From the NCBI GenBank assembly GCA_030523715.1, contig JAUNHY010000005.1, forward strand, positions 19,071-83,070: 64,000 bases of DNA. Direction: 5' to 3'. The translations under genes and the position numbers were made by a program. Shown in pieces: positions 26,028 through 33,452 of this stretch (within the stretch, counting starts at the first letter, position 1; every line of letters starts with the position of its first letter). A model generated the notes under the pieces. The model was not told where the DNA came from. It saw nothing but the letters and a program-made list of their open reading frames with translations, and ran no database searches. The DNA comes from Candidatus Saccharimonadota bacterium (lineage in GTDB: Bacteria; Patescibacteriota; Saccharimonadia; Saccharimonadales; Saccharimonadaceae).

Positions 26028-26545
26028 TGGAAAATTCAAACTCTTGGCATGGTGGTGCTAGCGCAGTTGTGCCCGCTGGATATGATAATCCGGAGCAGCC
26101 TAAGAAGAATTTCAAAATATTAATCATTTCCGGAATAGTATTACTTATTCTCATCGTCGTTACAGTAGTAGCGGTTCTAACGCTCGGGAATAATAGTGAC
26201 TCTGATTATGCGGGCGAAGAATATGATATTAGCTCAGAAAACACCGGCGGCGAAGATGTTGTTATTCCAGCAGATGAATCGCTTGATTTTCTCGATAAAT
26301 ATCCTATTTCGGACGAGAGTAAAACTTCTATCATGATGGCAATATATGATAATCTCGATAAGTTTTACTCAAATTCTGGATATACTGTCGTTCATTACGA
26401 TCTTGATAGCGTAGAATCTTCGGGATCATCTATTTCATTTAACTTTACGACCGACATCGAAGACGTGACATTTCATGCATTAATTGGTTATGATAAAGAC
26501 GGCAACATTAGTTATACTTACATAACATATAGTGAAACTGAGTAG
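26027..26545 (+). CDS. single-TM acidic extracytoplasmic protein, partner of the C39 fusion
   Basis: 172 aa: a short cytoplasmic start, one membrane segment (about 26-50) and an acidic outer domain. The chosen ATG (26027) overlaps the stop of the upstream gene (TAATG), after GGGAGG, so the two are translationally coupled. No family recognised. The coupling suggests it works with the pilin/C39 protein; a terminator follows at 26553. Confidence 0.78.
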   Translation: MENSNSWHGGASAVVPAGYDNPEQPKKNFKILIISGIVLLILIVVTVVAVLTLGNNSDSDYAGEEYDISSENTGGEDVVIPADESLDFLDKYPISDESKTSIMMAIYDNLDKFYSNSGYTVVHYDLDSVESSGSSISFNFTTDIEDVTFHALIGYDKDGNISYTYITYSETE

Positions 26546-26552
26546 TTAAAAA

Positions 26553-26577
26553 ACGCGCCCTACGGGGCGTTTTTTTT
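26553..26577 (+). terminator. intrinsic terminator of the pilin/C39 operon
   Basis: Hairpin ACGCGCCC-TAC-GGGGCGT followed by eight T. It also separates this operon from the convergent tRNA-Gln. Confidence 0.88.
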
Positions 26578-26581
26578 GATT

Positions 26582-26656
26582 TGGCTGGGGATGAGGGATT
26601 CGAACCCCCGAATGGTGGGACCAGAACCCACTGCCTTACCACTTGGCGAATCCCCA
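26582..26656 (-). tRNA. tRNA-Gln (anticodon CTG)
   Basis: Complete cloverleaf on the minus strand: acceptor TGGGGAT/ATCCCCA, D arm, anticodon stem GTGGG/CCCAC with loop TTCTGGT (anticodon CTG), T arm with GGTTCGAATCC, discriminator G and encoded CCA. The U1-A72 start is characteristic of glutamine tRNA. A -10 TAAAAT lies at 26683-26678, 21 nt upstream. Confidence 0.96.
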
Positions 26657-26701
26657 ACGGATTATTCGGTCTTGTTTATTTTAGCGCATTTTTCCGAAAA
26701 A

Positions 26702-26728
26702 GAAAACCCCGGGCGGCGTCGCTCGGGG
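26702..26728 (-). terminator. intrinsic terminator of the gene at 26738
   Basis: Minus-strand stem CCCCGAGCG...CGCCCGGGG followed by TTTTCTTTTT. Confidence 0.75.
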
Positions 26729-26737
26729 ATTTCTGGT

Positions 26738-27331
26738 TTAAAAACCACAGATGCGTAAACGATATTTGATTATTTCTTCGGTACTGAGTTCGCTATGATA
26801 ATGATCGCCAGATAGATCGACTTCGTCTGGCTCAATATCGAAGTAATCGTCATTCCATTCTTTATGTTCTTCTTTACAATTTGGTCTGGCCAGTGAGTAA
26901 ACCGCGTAGAATAGGTCACGGGAATCATCCTCTGCGATAGCGTCTGGAATATATTGCGTGGACTTCATGATCGCATGCTCGCGGAAACTGAACGGAATCG
27001 CAAGCATGATGTCTGTTGGGCACTCTTCGGTGATGCGGAATCGAATTTGTCCGTTCTCGTAATTCTTGTCGTAGAGATTTCCGAGCAGAAAACCGAATAG
27101 TTTATTCACGGGTAATCCAAGCGACTTCATGAGAGATTCGTAGCGATAGTCGATTGCGTCAAACTTAAATGCGTGCATGGCTCCACCGCGCTTGCGGAAT
27201 AGATGATCCCCCATGTGGAGGCATAGTTTTCCAGACACGATCGTGTGTCCATATTGAGTATGAAATGCATTTTCCATCGAGCACATATCGCCCGCGCCAC
27301 AATAAGCCGTAAAAATTTGGCCATTTTGCAT
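26738..27331 (-). CDS. hypothetical protein
   Basis: About 197 aa from ATG 27331 (MQNGQIFTAYCGAGDMCSME); a GTG at 27343 in the same frame is possible but sits almost on the AAAGGA ribosome-binding site. The sequence is soluble, with Cys and His residues (Cys10, Cys16 and several GH/HM pairs) and an acidic C-terminus. No family recognised. It is a single-gene unit with a consensus promoter (27372-27400) overlapping the divergent promoter of the acyltransferase-like gene. Confidence 0.78.
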   Translation of the reverse strand: MQNGQIFTAYCGAGDMCSMENAFHTQYGHTIVSGKLCLHMGDHLFRKRGGAMHAFKFDAIDYRYESLMKSLGLPVNKLFGFLLGNLYDKNYENGQIRFRITEECPTDIMLAIPFSFREHAIMKSTQYIPDAIAEDDSRDLFYAVYSLARPNCKEEHKEWNDDYFDIEPDEVDLSGDHYHSELSTEEIIKYRLRICGF

Positions 27332-27371
27332 TGTTATTTTCACATCCTTTCAAGGTGCAATATCTCTGTTA

Positions 27372-27415
27372 GTTATAGCATCATTATTCACAAATGTCAA
27401 TTTATATGCTACAAT
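27372..27415. promoter_or_regulatory. overlapping divergent promoters
   Basis: Minus: TTGACA (27400-27395), 17 bp, TATAAC (27377-27372). Plus: TTCACA (27387-27392), 17 bp, TACAAT (27410-27415). The two overlap face to face, so transcription of the two genes probably excludes one another. Confidence 0.75.
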
Positions 27416-27459
27416 GTTAGCAGAGGTCCTAATCTAGTACTTTGAGAGGAGGTGGCTAT

Positions 27460-28428
27460 ATGAAAAAGCTACCTATGGAAGAAATTAAGGACATTCCTAC
27501 ACGACAAGTCATCGAAGATCTGAGGGCGCGCAAGTACTCCCTGCTCGAAAGCGCTGGGTGCCACAAGCTGCGCTCGGAAATGAAGTGGCCGGGGCTGGTT
27601 TGCCGCCTCGTTATCAACTGGGTTTGGGGCACAAGTGGAATTGACAAGAAATCTTTTAGGCATGATCGCCTGGTCGCCGCTAAGCTAGCAAAGTTGTTAG
27701 ATTGGGCGGCGCCGTCGGAAATCACTGGAACCATTCCAACTAGAACACATAGTCTAGTAATCGGTTTTAATCATCCTTCTCTTGGCGAGATTATCCGATT
27801 CATCCGCATCTGCATGTCCGACCACCACAACCATTCTCATCTGTTCCCCGTGAATCTGCCTTGGTACGAGGCGTTGATGCCCGTCGTCGACAAACTTGAG
27901 CGTCTTGGCATCTATATCACGCCTATCATCACTCCGTCTACCTATGACAAAATGCAGAAAATAGCATCTAACGAAGATATGATCGTGATTGAGGAGCTTC
28001 GCAAGGGCTTTAGTATGCGTTATGTCGAATTGTGCACCGAGTTCGTAAAGAATCACGGTGTAATTTGGGTGGCGCCGTCCGCAACGCGCCGTCCAACTGT
28101 TTTTCGCTCGAAGAACGAATACGATAATCTCGAACGAGCCGAACCGCCCACAATGACACTGATTGCCAGCTCGATGGTTCGCGCCGGTATCAAGGACTGC
28201 GAATTTTTGAGTTGCGCCGTAGTGCCGCCACAAGGTGCTACGCGTGGCTTAAACCTGTTCAAAGAGTACGAACTTAACTTTGGGGAGTGCTACGACATGA
28301 ACCAGGTTGGCTGGTTGATTCGCCAGAAATGCGAGCATCACCGCGGTCGCATGTTTGAGTACGAATTCCTGCAGAGCATCTGTCATTCTTTGAAAAGCAT
28401 GAACGCTGAACATTTGTTCTATTCCTAA
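27460..28428 (+). CDS. PlsC-like acyltransferase (divergent)
   Basis: 322 aa. The start at 27460 (MKKLPMEEIK) follows GAGGAGG with normal spacing. SLVIGFNHPSLGE around residue 105 resembles the NHxxxxD/E catalytic motif of glycerolipid acyltransferases, with Glu in place of Asp, and VIWVAPSATRRPTVF later in the chain resembles the second PlsC block (FPEGTRS). Overall similarity to known acyltransferases is low, so the substrate is unknown; phospholipid or lipid remodelling is an inference. Single-gene unit ending in a strong terminator. Confidence 0.55.
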   Translation: MKKLPMEEIKDIPTRQVIEDLRARKYSLLESAGCHKLRSEMKWPGLVCRLVINWVWGTSGIDKKSFRHDRLVAAKLAKLLDWAAPSEITGTIPTRTHSLVIGFNHPSLGEIIRFIRICMSDHHNHSHLFPVNLPWYEALMPVVDKLERLGIYITPIITPSTYDKMQKIASNEDMIVIEELRKGFSMRYVELCTEFVKNHGVIWVAPSATRRPTVFRSKNEYDNLERAEPPTMTLIASSMVRAGIKDCEFLSCAVVPPQGATRGLNLFKEYELNFGECYDMNQVGWLIRQKCEHHRGRMFEYEFLQSICHSLKSMNAEHLFYS

Positions 28429-28439
28429 TTCTTCCAGCG

Positions 28440-28464
28440 CCGGCCTGTAAAAGGGCCGGTTTTT
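28440..28464 (+). terminator. intrinsic terminator of the acyltransferase-like gene
   Basis: Hairpin CCGGCC-TGTAAAA-GGGCCGG followed by TTTTT. Confidence 0.88.
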
Positions 28465-28473
28465 CTTGGCTTA

Positions 28474-28502
28474 TTGACTTTTTTTATATTTTGTGCTATA
28501 AT
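28474..28502 (+). promoter_or_regulatory. promoter of the gene at 28555
   Basis: TTGACT, 17-bp spacer, TATAAT, with TGTGC before the -10; same class as 5696 and 14903. Confidence 0.85.
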
Positions 28503-28554
28503 TATATAGATATGTCTCGTTTTGCGAGAATATTGGCCTTTAGGAGGGGTATAT

Positions 28555-28992
28555 ATGACAGAAAAACAGATTTTTTCATTCAAAGTGGTTGTTGTTTGTG
28601 TGTTGCTGATGGCTTTGCTGGTCGGAGTGGTTGTTATTAAGGACGCTATCGCTAGTGCTACAAAATCTAATTATGACAAAGCGCGTGAGAGGATTTCAGA
28701 AACCAAGACGGATGCCGGTGATGATTGTATCGCCTTTAACTTATTCGACTTCAATGTGGGCAAAATTAACTCTGGCGATTTACGTGCCTTGACATCAAAT
28801 CTAGCCGACGAATATCAGAAGAAAAACAATTTTCAGCATTTCTATAATCCCATTGAGCTTTATATGGAATACCAGGGCCACGACTGGAATGGCATCACCG
28901 ATGACATGCATAGCCTGGTATTTAGCGATGGCAGCTCGATTGTGGCTAGTGTCGTGAATGATACATTACATCTGGAATATTGTAGCGGCTGA
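28555..28992 (+). CDS. membrane-anchored hypothetical protein with in-frame TGA before a coding extension
   Basis: 145 aa from ATG 28555 after AGGAGGGG. One N-terminal membrane segment (about 9-31) and an outer soluble domain with two cysteines. No family recognised. The TGA at 28990 is followed in the same frame by 26 sense codons (TKRSDGELDCGTIKDLWIASNGSKSY) to a TAA at 29071, and the terminator comes only after that. The extension has the same style and adds another cysteine, so the TGA looks like a recent nonsense change from GGA, or a readthrough site. Confidence 0.75.
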   Translation: MTEKQIFSFKVVVVCVLLMALLVGVVVIKDAIASATKSNYDKARERISETKTDAGDDCIAFNLFDFNVGKINSGDLRALTSNLADEYQKKNNFQHFYNPIELYMEYQGHDWNGITDDMHSLVFSDGSSIVASVVNDTLHLEYCSG

Positions 28993-29073
28993 ACCAAGCG
29001 TAGCGATGGCGAGCTGGATTGCGGCACCATAAAAGATCTCTGGATTGCATCAAATGGCAGCAAAAGCTATTAA
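28993..29073 (+). other. probable lost C-terminal extension of the gene at 28555
   Basis: Open in-frame continuation of 26 codons and TAA directly after the TGA at 28990-28992. No own start or ribosome-binding site. If the TGA were read as glycine or reverted, the protein would be 172 aa. Confidence 0.5.
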
Positions 29074-29097
29074 TTTTTTCTATCAACAACCCCAAAA

Positions 29098-29122
29098 ACC
29101 ATCCTGCAAAGGGTGGTTTTTT
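29098..29122 (+). terminator. intrinsic terminator of the gene at 28555
   Basis: Hairpin ACCATCC-TGCAAA-GGGTGGT then six T, 25 nt after the TAA of the extension. Confidence 0.85.
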
Positions 29123-29186
29123 CTTATTAAAATATGTTATTATAGAAAGGATTAAAGCATAAGAAATAACAAATTAGGAAAACAGG

Positions 29187-30935
29187 GTGGAAAACAGTAA
29201 TCCAGATCACAGAGTATATCATCCGCTTGATTCCGTAGAGGAAGCCGAGCAGTTTTACTCTGCGATTAGTCGCGACAAATTAACTCAAAAATTATCTCCA
29301 GAGCGCCCATATTGTTATTGGACTATCGAAACTTATGATAAGTCTAATGGCATCCGTGGCGGTGGCGGTCTCGGCGTTTTGGCGGCCGATATGCGCCGTG
29401 TTGCCGAGCAGTTACAAGTGCCTTTCGTGCTCGTAACGCCATTTTATCCATGGGAATCGCATCAACGTATGCAAAATATGGAACAAATCGACTATCATGA
29501 GGAACGCGACTATCATGATTATGGCTTTAATTATGTCGATAATGTTCGTATTAAGACTTCCACTACTTCCGTTGAATTATCCGTCATAGAAAAACAGATG
29601 GGTTCTTCCCGTTTCTTATGTATTACCGAACCGAATTTTGGCGAACTTTATTCTGGCGAATCTGGTTCCGACCATCGTCTTTACCAAGAAGTTGCGCTCG
29701 GTTTTGGCGGCTATCAAGCTTTGAAGCTAGTCGGTCTTCGACCAGCGGTTATTCAGCTAAACGAAGTTGCAACCTTCTTTGCTGCGATTGCGCGTCTCGA
29801 TGAACTAGTAAGTTCTGGTATGAATGTTTACGAAGCAGTTGTCTATACCCGTAAGCATACACTTTATACGAACCATACTCTCGTGCAAGCGGCCGAGGCG
29901 ACTTTCCACTACGAGCAGTTTGAACGCTATGTCTTCCCAAATATTAAGAGCACTTCGGTGCGTCGTTGGCTGTCTGATAAATTTACAGATGGGGTAATTC
30001 GTTTATCCACGCCGACCGTAGAAATTGCAGAATTACGTTCTGGCGTTTCTAAACTTCACGCCCGCGTCGCAAACTATCATGATATAAATGGTCAGCGCAT
30101 CAAGTTCAAGAGCGTAACTAATGGTATTCATATGCGGACTTGGGTCTTGCCAGAGATTATGGATTACTATCATGAGCATGGAATTCTAGATCGCTTTGAT
30201 TTGCCGACGACAGTCGATTTTGAGGATGCTGTCGAGAAAGTATCCGCTTCAGATATTCGTCATTTAAAGAACCTCGGCCGACAAAGATTGAATGAAATCC
30301 TGGCGCATCGTACCGACCAGTATGGCAATCCTGTCCATATTCCAGAAAATGCCTTCTTATTTGACTTTAAGCGCCGCTTCGTTGATTACAAGCGTCCAAC
30401 TTTGCCTTTCAACGATCCGGACCGCTTAGCAAGCATTCTAGAGCGTAATAATGCGCATTATATTCTGGCCGGCCGTGTCCATATGGGCGACGAGAGAATG
30501 TTCAAGAAGCTCATGAATACATTGCATTTGATTGATGGCCATCCAGTCCTCAAAGAGCGCGTACATTACCTGCCAGATTATGACGAAGAGCTTGGTTTGG
30601 CGTTATCCCTTGGCGCAAATAGCTCTATCAATACACCAATTGTCGGCCTGGAGGCATGTGGCACGAGTTGGATGAAAGATGTAGCAAATATGGGAATGTT
30701 GATCTCGACACATGATGGCGGTGTAGCGGATATGCCTTCAGATAATTACCTAACAATTGATGGCAAGACCGAAGAACAAGAGACCGAGGATCTCTATCGT
30801 CAAATGGAAGTTGCCTGTAAGGCCTGGCAAAATGATTTCGACCTTGAATATTGGATTCATCGCGAATTAATTGCATACCTAGACATCTGTTCTGGTTCTC
30901 GCATGATGCGCGACTATCTCAATTATCTGTTTTAG
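29187..30935 (+). CDS. alpha-glucan phosphorylase (GT35)
   Basis: 582 aa, short-type glycogen phosphorylase homologue that releases glucose 1-phosphate from alpha-1,4-glucan using PLP. GGGGLGVLAADMRRVAEQL, the LYTNHTLVQAAEATFHYE block and SSINTPIVGLEACGTSWMKDVANMG are family landmarks; the last corresponds to the PLP-lysine region (EASGTxxMK), with Lys kept but the next residues divergent. Start is GTG at 29187 after AGGAAAACAGG. With the GH13 enzyme at 11667 it suggests use of alpha-glucans. The divergent PLP motif means activity should not be assumed. Confidence 0.85.
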   Translation: MENSNPDHRVYHPLDSVEEAEQFYSAISRDKLTQKLSPERPYCYWTIETYDKSNGIRGGGGLGVLAADMRRVAEQLQVPFVLVTPFYPWESHQRMQNMEQIDYHEERDYHDYGFNYVDNVRIKTSTTSVELSVIEKQMGSSRFLCITEPNFGELYSGESGSDHRLYQEVALGFGGYQALKLVGLRPAVIQLNEVATFFAAIARLDELVSSGMNVYEAVVYTRKHTLYTNHTLVQAAEATFHYEQFERYVFPNIKSTSVRRWLSDKFTDGVIRLSTPTVEIAELRSGVSKLHARVANYHDINGQRIKFKSVTNGIHMRTWVLPEIMDYYHEHGILDRFDLPTTVDFEDAVEKVSASDIRHLKNLGRQRLNEILAHRTDQYGNPVHIPENAFLFDFKRRFVDYKRPTLPFNDPDRLASILERNNAHYILAGRVHMGDERMFKKLMNTLHLIDGHPVLKERVHYLPDYDEELGLALSLGANSSINTPIVGLEACGTSWMKDVANMGMLISTHDGGVADMPSDNYLTIDGKTEEQETEDLYRQMEVACKAWQNDFDLEYWIHRELIAYLDICSGSRMMRDYLNYLF

Positions 30936-30945
30936 AGAATCATGA

Positions 30946-30974
30946 CCGGCATTTGCAAAAGTGCCGGTTTTTTG
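30946..30974 (+). terminator. intrinsic terminator of the phosphorylase gene
   Basis: Hairpin CCGGCAT-loop-GTGCCGG followed by TTTTTT. The secE promoter -35 lies within it. Confidence 0.85.
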
Positions 30975-30981
30975 TTATACT
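30953..30981 (+). promoter_or_regulatory. promoter of secE-nusG
   Basis: TTGCAA (30953-30958), 17-bp spacer, TATACT (30976-30981), overlapping the terminator of the preceding gene. The short leader contains AGTCC-GAAA-GGACT followed by ATTTTT, a small hairpin with a GNRA loop that could act as an attenuator. Confidence 0.6.
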
Positions 30982-31024
30982 CTTGACAAGAGTCCGAAAG
31001 GACTATTTTTAATGGGAGCAATTC

Positions 31025-31453
31025 ATGGCAAACGTAACCAGAATTAAGGCCAAGGATGATGGCGCTTCAAAGAAAAAAGAAGCCAAGAAGTCCGACGAGC
31101 CAGCTGAAATTACTCGCAAGGTCACAGTAAAAGTAAAGAATAGCGAGAACAAAAAGGTCCGCGCTAAAAATCACAAAGAGGCCAAAAAGTTGGAGAAAGC
31201 CGAAAAGAAGGCCGCCCGTAAGGCTGCACGTGAAGGTAAAAAACCATTCATTCTGTTCCGCCCATTCGTAGCGTTCGGCCATTATATCCGCGATTCATTC
31301 CGCGAAGTGCGCCAAGTACGCTGGCCAGATCGCAAAGCTACTTGGAAACTCGTTCTTTCCGTAATTGTTTATGTAGTAGTCATTGCAGTTTTTATTATGT
31401 TGCTCGACATGCTATTCACTTATCTATTTAACTTAATCTATGGAGGATTATAA
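31025..31453 (+). CDS. secE: preprotein translocase subunit SecE
   Basis: 142 aa. The SecE core is at the C-terminus: [19 protein letters not shown] motif (here [21 protein letters not shown]) followed by one membrane segment (about 112-136). The first 80 residues are a Lys/Glu/Ala-rich extension absent from ordinary short SecE proteins. Stabilises SecY in the membrane. It precedes nusG by 2 nt, the standard arrangement. Confidence 0.95.
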   Translation: MANVTRIKAKDDGASKKKEAKKSDEPAEITRKVTVKVKNSENKKVRAKNHKEAKKLEKAEKKAARKAAREGKKPFILFRPFVAFGHYIRDSFREVRQVRWPDRKATWKLVLSVIVYVVVIAVFIMLLDMLFTYLFNLIYGGL

Positions 31454-31455
31454 TT

Positions 31456-32007
31456 ATGGCCGTTAACCGCTATGATGGTTCTCGCGCTTGGTATGCGATC
31501 AGTACTTACTCCGGCTATGAGGATAAGGTTGCCGATTCTATTAAGCAGCGTATTGGTAGTGCCGATCTTGCAAACAAGATTTTTGATGCTCTCGTCCCAA
31601 AAGAAAAACAGATTGAAATTAAAAATGGCAAACGCCGCGTAGCTGATAAAAAAATCTTCCAAGGTTATGTCCTTGTCGAAATGTGTCTTTCCGATGAAAC
31701 TTGGTATATTATCCGCAATACGCCTGGCGTAACCGGCTTTGTTGGTACTGGCACTCAGCCGACTCCTGTTTCCAAGAAGGAAATTGAAAAGATTAAGAAG
31801 CGCATGGGCGTCGATGATCCAAAGTTTACCGTCAATTACGAAATTGGCGAAGTTGTCTCTGTCACAGATGGTCCATTCAAAGGCTTTGAGGGTACGATTT
31901 CCGAAATTGACGCCAACAAGGGCAAGCTAAAAGTGCTCGTTTCAATGTTCGGTCGTGAGACCGCAGTTGAGCTCGATGCTCTTCAGGTTAAGAAGATCGA
32001 TGACTAA
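31456..32007 (+). CDS. nusG: transcription termination/antitermination factor NusG
   Basis: 183 aa. N-terminal NGN domain with [22 protein letters not shown] and [30 protein letters not shown], then a C-terminal KOW domain with [18 protein letters not shown]. It links RNA polymerase to Rho or to the ribosome via S10. A strong terminator follows, so rplK is a separate unit. Confidence 0.97.
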   Translation: MAVNRYDGSRAWYAISTYSGYEDKVADSIKQRIGSADLANKIFDALVPKEKQIEIKNGKRRVADKKIFQGYVLVEMCLSDETWYIIRNTPGVTGFVGTGTQPTPVSKKEIEKIKKRMGVDDPKFTVNYEIGEVVSVTDGPFKGFEGTISEIDANKGKLKVLVSMFGRETAVELDALQVKKIDD

Positions 32008-32015
32008 TTCGAGAT

Positions 32016-32045
32016 GCCCCCTAGATTTGCGTCTGGGGGCTTTTT
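32016..32045 (+). terminator. intrinsic terminator of secE-nusG
   Basis: Hairpin GCCCCCTAGA-loop-TCTGGGGGC followed by TTTTT. Confidence 0.88.
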
Positions 32046-32049
32046 GATG

Positions 32050-32113
32050 TATAATATAGCGCGTTACGCACGTTTAATTAAACGTAATTTCCGGTGAAGC
32101 GCTTCAAAGCCGG
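32050..32113 (+). promoter_or_regulatory. rplK promoter and structured leader
   Basis: A -10 TATAAT at 32050-32055 directly follows the nusG terminator. The roughly 70-nt leader carries two hairpins: the 16-nt perfect palindrome ACGTTTAATTAAACGT (32070-32085) and CCGG...CCGG enclosing a TGAAGC-GCTTCA stem (32091-32113), the latter next to the ribosome-binding site. A candidate autoregulatory site for L11 or L1; no known leader was recognised. Confidence 0.45.
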
Positions 32114-32130
32114 AGAAGGATATTAACAAA

Positions 32131-32559
32131 ATGGCAGAAAAGAAATGCATCGGCAACCTTAAGTTGCGCATTCCTGGCGGTAAAGCAACAGCTGGACCTC
32201 CAGTAGGTAGCACCCTTGGTCAGTGGGGTCTTAACATGATGGACTTTATTAACCCATTCAATGAGAAGACCAAAGAGTTCCAAGGTAAGAACGTTATTGT
32301 TCATATTAAGGTTTACGAAGATCGCACTTTCGACTGGACCTGCTTAGGTCAGCCAGTTGACGATTTGATTCGCGAAAAAATCAAACTCGAAAAAGGTAGC
32401 GGTCGCCCTAATACTGAGAAAGTTGGTAAGATTACCATGGCTCAGATTAAGGAAATTGCTGCAATTAAGAAAGATCAGCTCAATGCCGTCGACGAAGCTG
32501 GTGCCTGCAAGGTTATTGCCGGTACTGCTCGCTCTATGGGCGTTGAAGTAGTTGAGTAA
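32131..32559 (+). CDS. rplK: 50S ribosomal protein L11
   Basis: GTPase-centre protein uL11, 142 aa. KLRIPGGKATAGPPVGSTLGQWGLNMMDFINPFNEKT and the C-terminal TVDEAGACKVIAGTARSMGVEV-type region are typical. AGAAGGATATT ribosome-binding site. It ends in its own terminator, and rplA is separated from it by cdsA, so the usual rplK-rplA pair is split. Confidence 0.97.
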   Translation: MAEKKCIGNLKLRIPGGKATAGPPVGSTLGQWGLNMMDFINPFNEKTKEFQGKNVIVHIKVYEDRTFDWTCLGQPVDDLIREKIKLEKGSGRPNTEKVGKITMAQIKEIAAIKKDQLNAVDEAGACKVIAGTARSMGVEVVE

Positions 32560-32570
32560 TTCTACAGATA

Positions 32571-32595
32571 GACCACTCTTTAGGGTGGTCTTTTT
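32571..32595 (+). terminator. intrinsic terminator of rplK
   Basis: Hairpin GACCACTCTTTAGGGTGGTC followed by TTTTT. Confidence 0.88.
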
Positions 32596-32659
32596 GTTAT
32601 TTTATGTTATAATATATTTAGCTATTGCTTTCCATACTATTTCACGAGGAGGTGAGATT

Positions 32660-33337
32660 ATGAAAGGGAGAGTAATTGGAGCACTTTGGATTGCTGGTGC
32701 ATTATTGATATGCTTCTTTGGTTTCGGTGGTGCATATTTCAATGCGCTAATCGCCTTCTGCATCTTGATGTCCGCTGCAGAGATTTTAATCATTTCGGTG
32801 GGTCAGCCTTGGCGCATGGAACCTCTTGCCTGCCAACCTTACGGAATATGGGCCTGGCAATTGCTCGTGCTCTTCTTTGCGCTGTTCGGATGTCTCGTGT
32901 TGAGTCGTCAGCAAGTTGCAATAGCGATTATTCTCAGCACACTTACCGACGTCGGAGCCTTCGCCGTGGGAAAACTCTTTGGAAAGCATCGTGCAGATTT
33001 CGCAAGCCGCATATCGCCAAAGAAGACCTACGAGGGCTTCATAGGTGGTATTATCTGCTCTGCCCTTACGGTATTCTTCTGCCCATTGTTTGGAATTACG
33101 CTCACGCCCAGAGTGATTATCTTCCTAGCCGCCGGCGGATTCTTCGCAGAACTCGGTGACTTGATAGGATCGGCGACCAAGAGGCAGCTCGGAATCAAAG
33201 ATTCCGGTGATGGACTACGAGTTTTTCCTATCGTTGGTTGGCTCGAATTCCCTCTCCGTGGACATGGTGGTTACCTAGACCGTCTCGATTCGATATCGAT
33301 GGTACTGATGTTCCTCGCAATCCTCCTGGCGCCGTAA
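32660..33337 (+). CDS. cdsA: phosphatidate cytidylyltransferase (CDP-DAG synthase)
   Basis: 225 aa polytopic membrane enzyme making CDP-diacylglycerol from CTP and phosphatidic acid. The start at 32660 (MKGRVIGALW) follows CGAGGAGG; the frame is open upstream but crosses the rplK terminator. The CdsA signature is recognisable: SATKRQLGIKDSGDGL and GHGGYLDRLDS, but about 13 residues (around VFPIVGWLEFPL) are inserted between KDSG and HGG, where usual proteins have only a few. Single gene with a -10 TATAAT at 32608 and its own terminator, inserted between rplK and rplA. Confidence 0.88.
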   Translation: MKGRVIGALWIAGALLICFFGFGGAYFNALIAFCILMSAAEILIISVGQPWRMEPLACQPYGIWAWQLLVLFFALFGCLVLSRQQVAIAIILSTLTDVGAFAVGKLFGKHRADFASRISPKKTYEGFIGGIICSALTVFFCPLFGITLTPRVIIFLAAGGFFAELGDLIGSATKRQLGIKDSGDGLRVFPIVGWLEFPLRGHGGYLDRLDSISMVLMFLAILLAP

Positions 33338-33360
33338 GATTCATCTACGGCGCCTTTTTC
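33328..33360 (+). terminator. intrinsic terminator of cdsA
   Basis: Stem GGCGCCGTA / TACGGCGCC followed by TTTTT; the 5' arm includes the last codons and stop of cdsA. Confidence 0.88.
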
Positions 33361-33452
33361 TTGCATAAGTTTACTTTTTATGATAAGATATAACAAGTTA
33401 AATTTAAGGTTGGGAGAGCCAATCGCTCGTTTGCACCACGAAAGGATATTTT

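Noticed and set aside
28990..28992. Genome-wide UGA recoding (Gracilibacteria/SR1 code 25)
   Set aside because: Long conserved genes such as fusA, tuf and hsdR have no internal TGA, and several genes end in TGA.
32552..32659. A longer CdsA start overlapping the end of rplK
   Set aside because: It would run through the rplK terminator, whereas ATG 32660 follows GAGGAGG.
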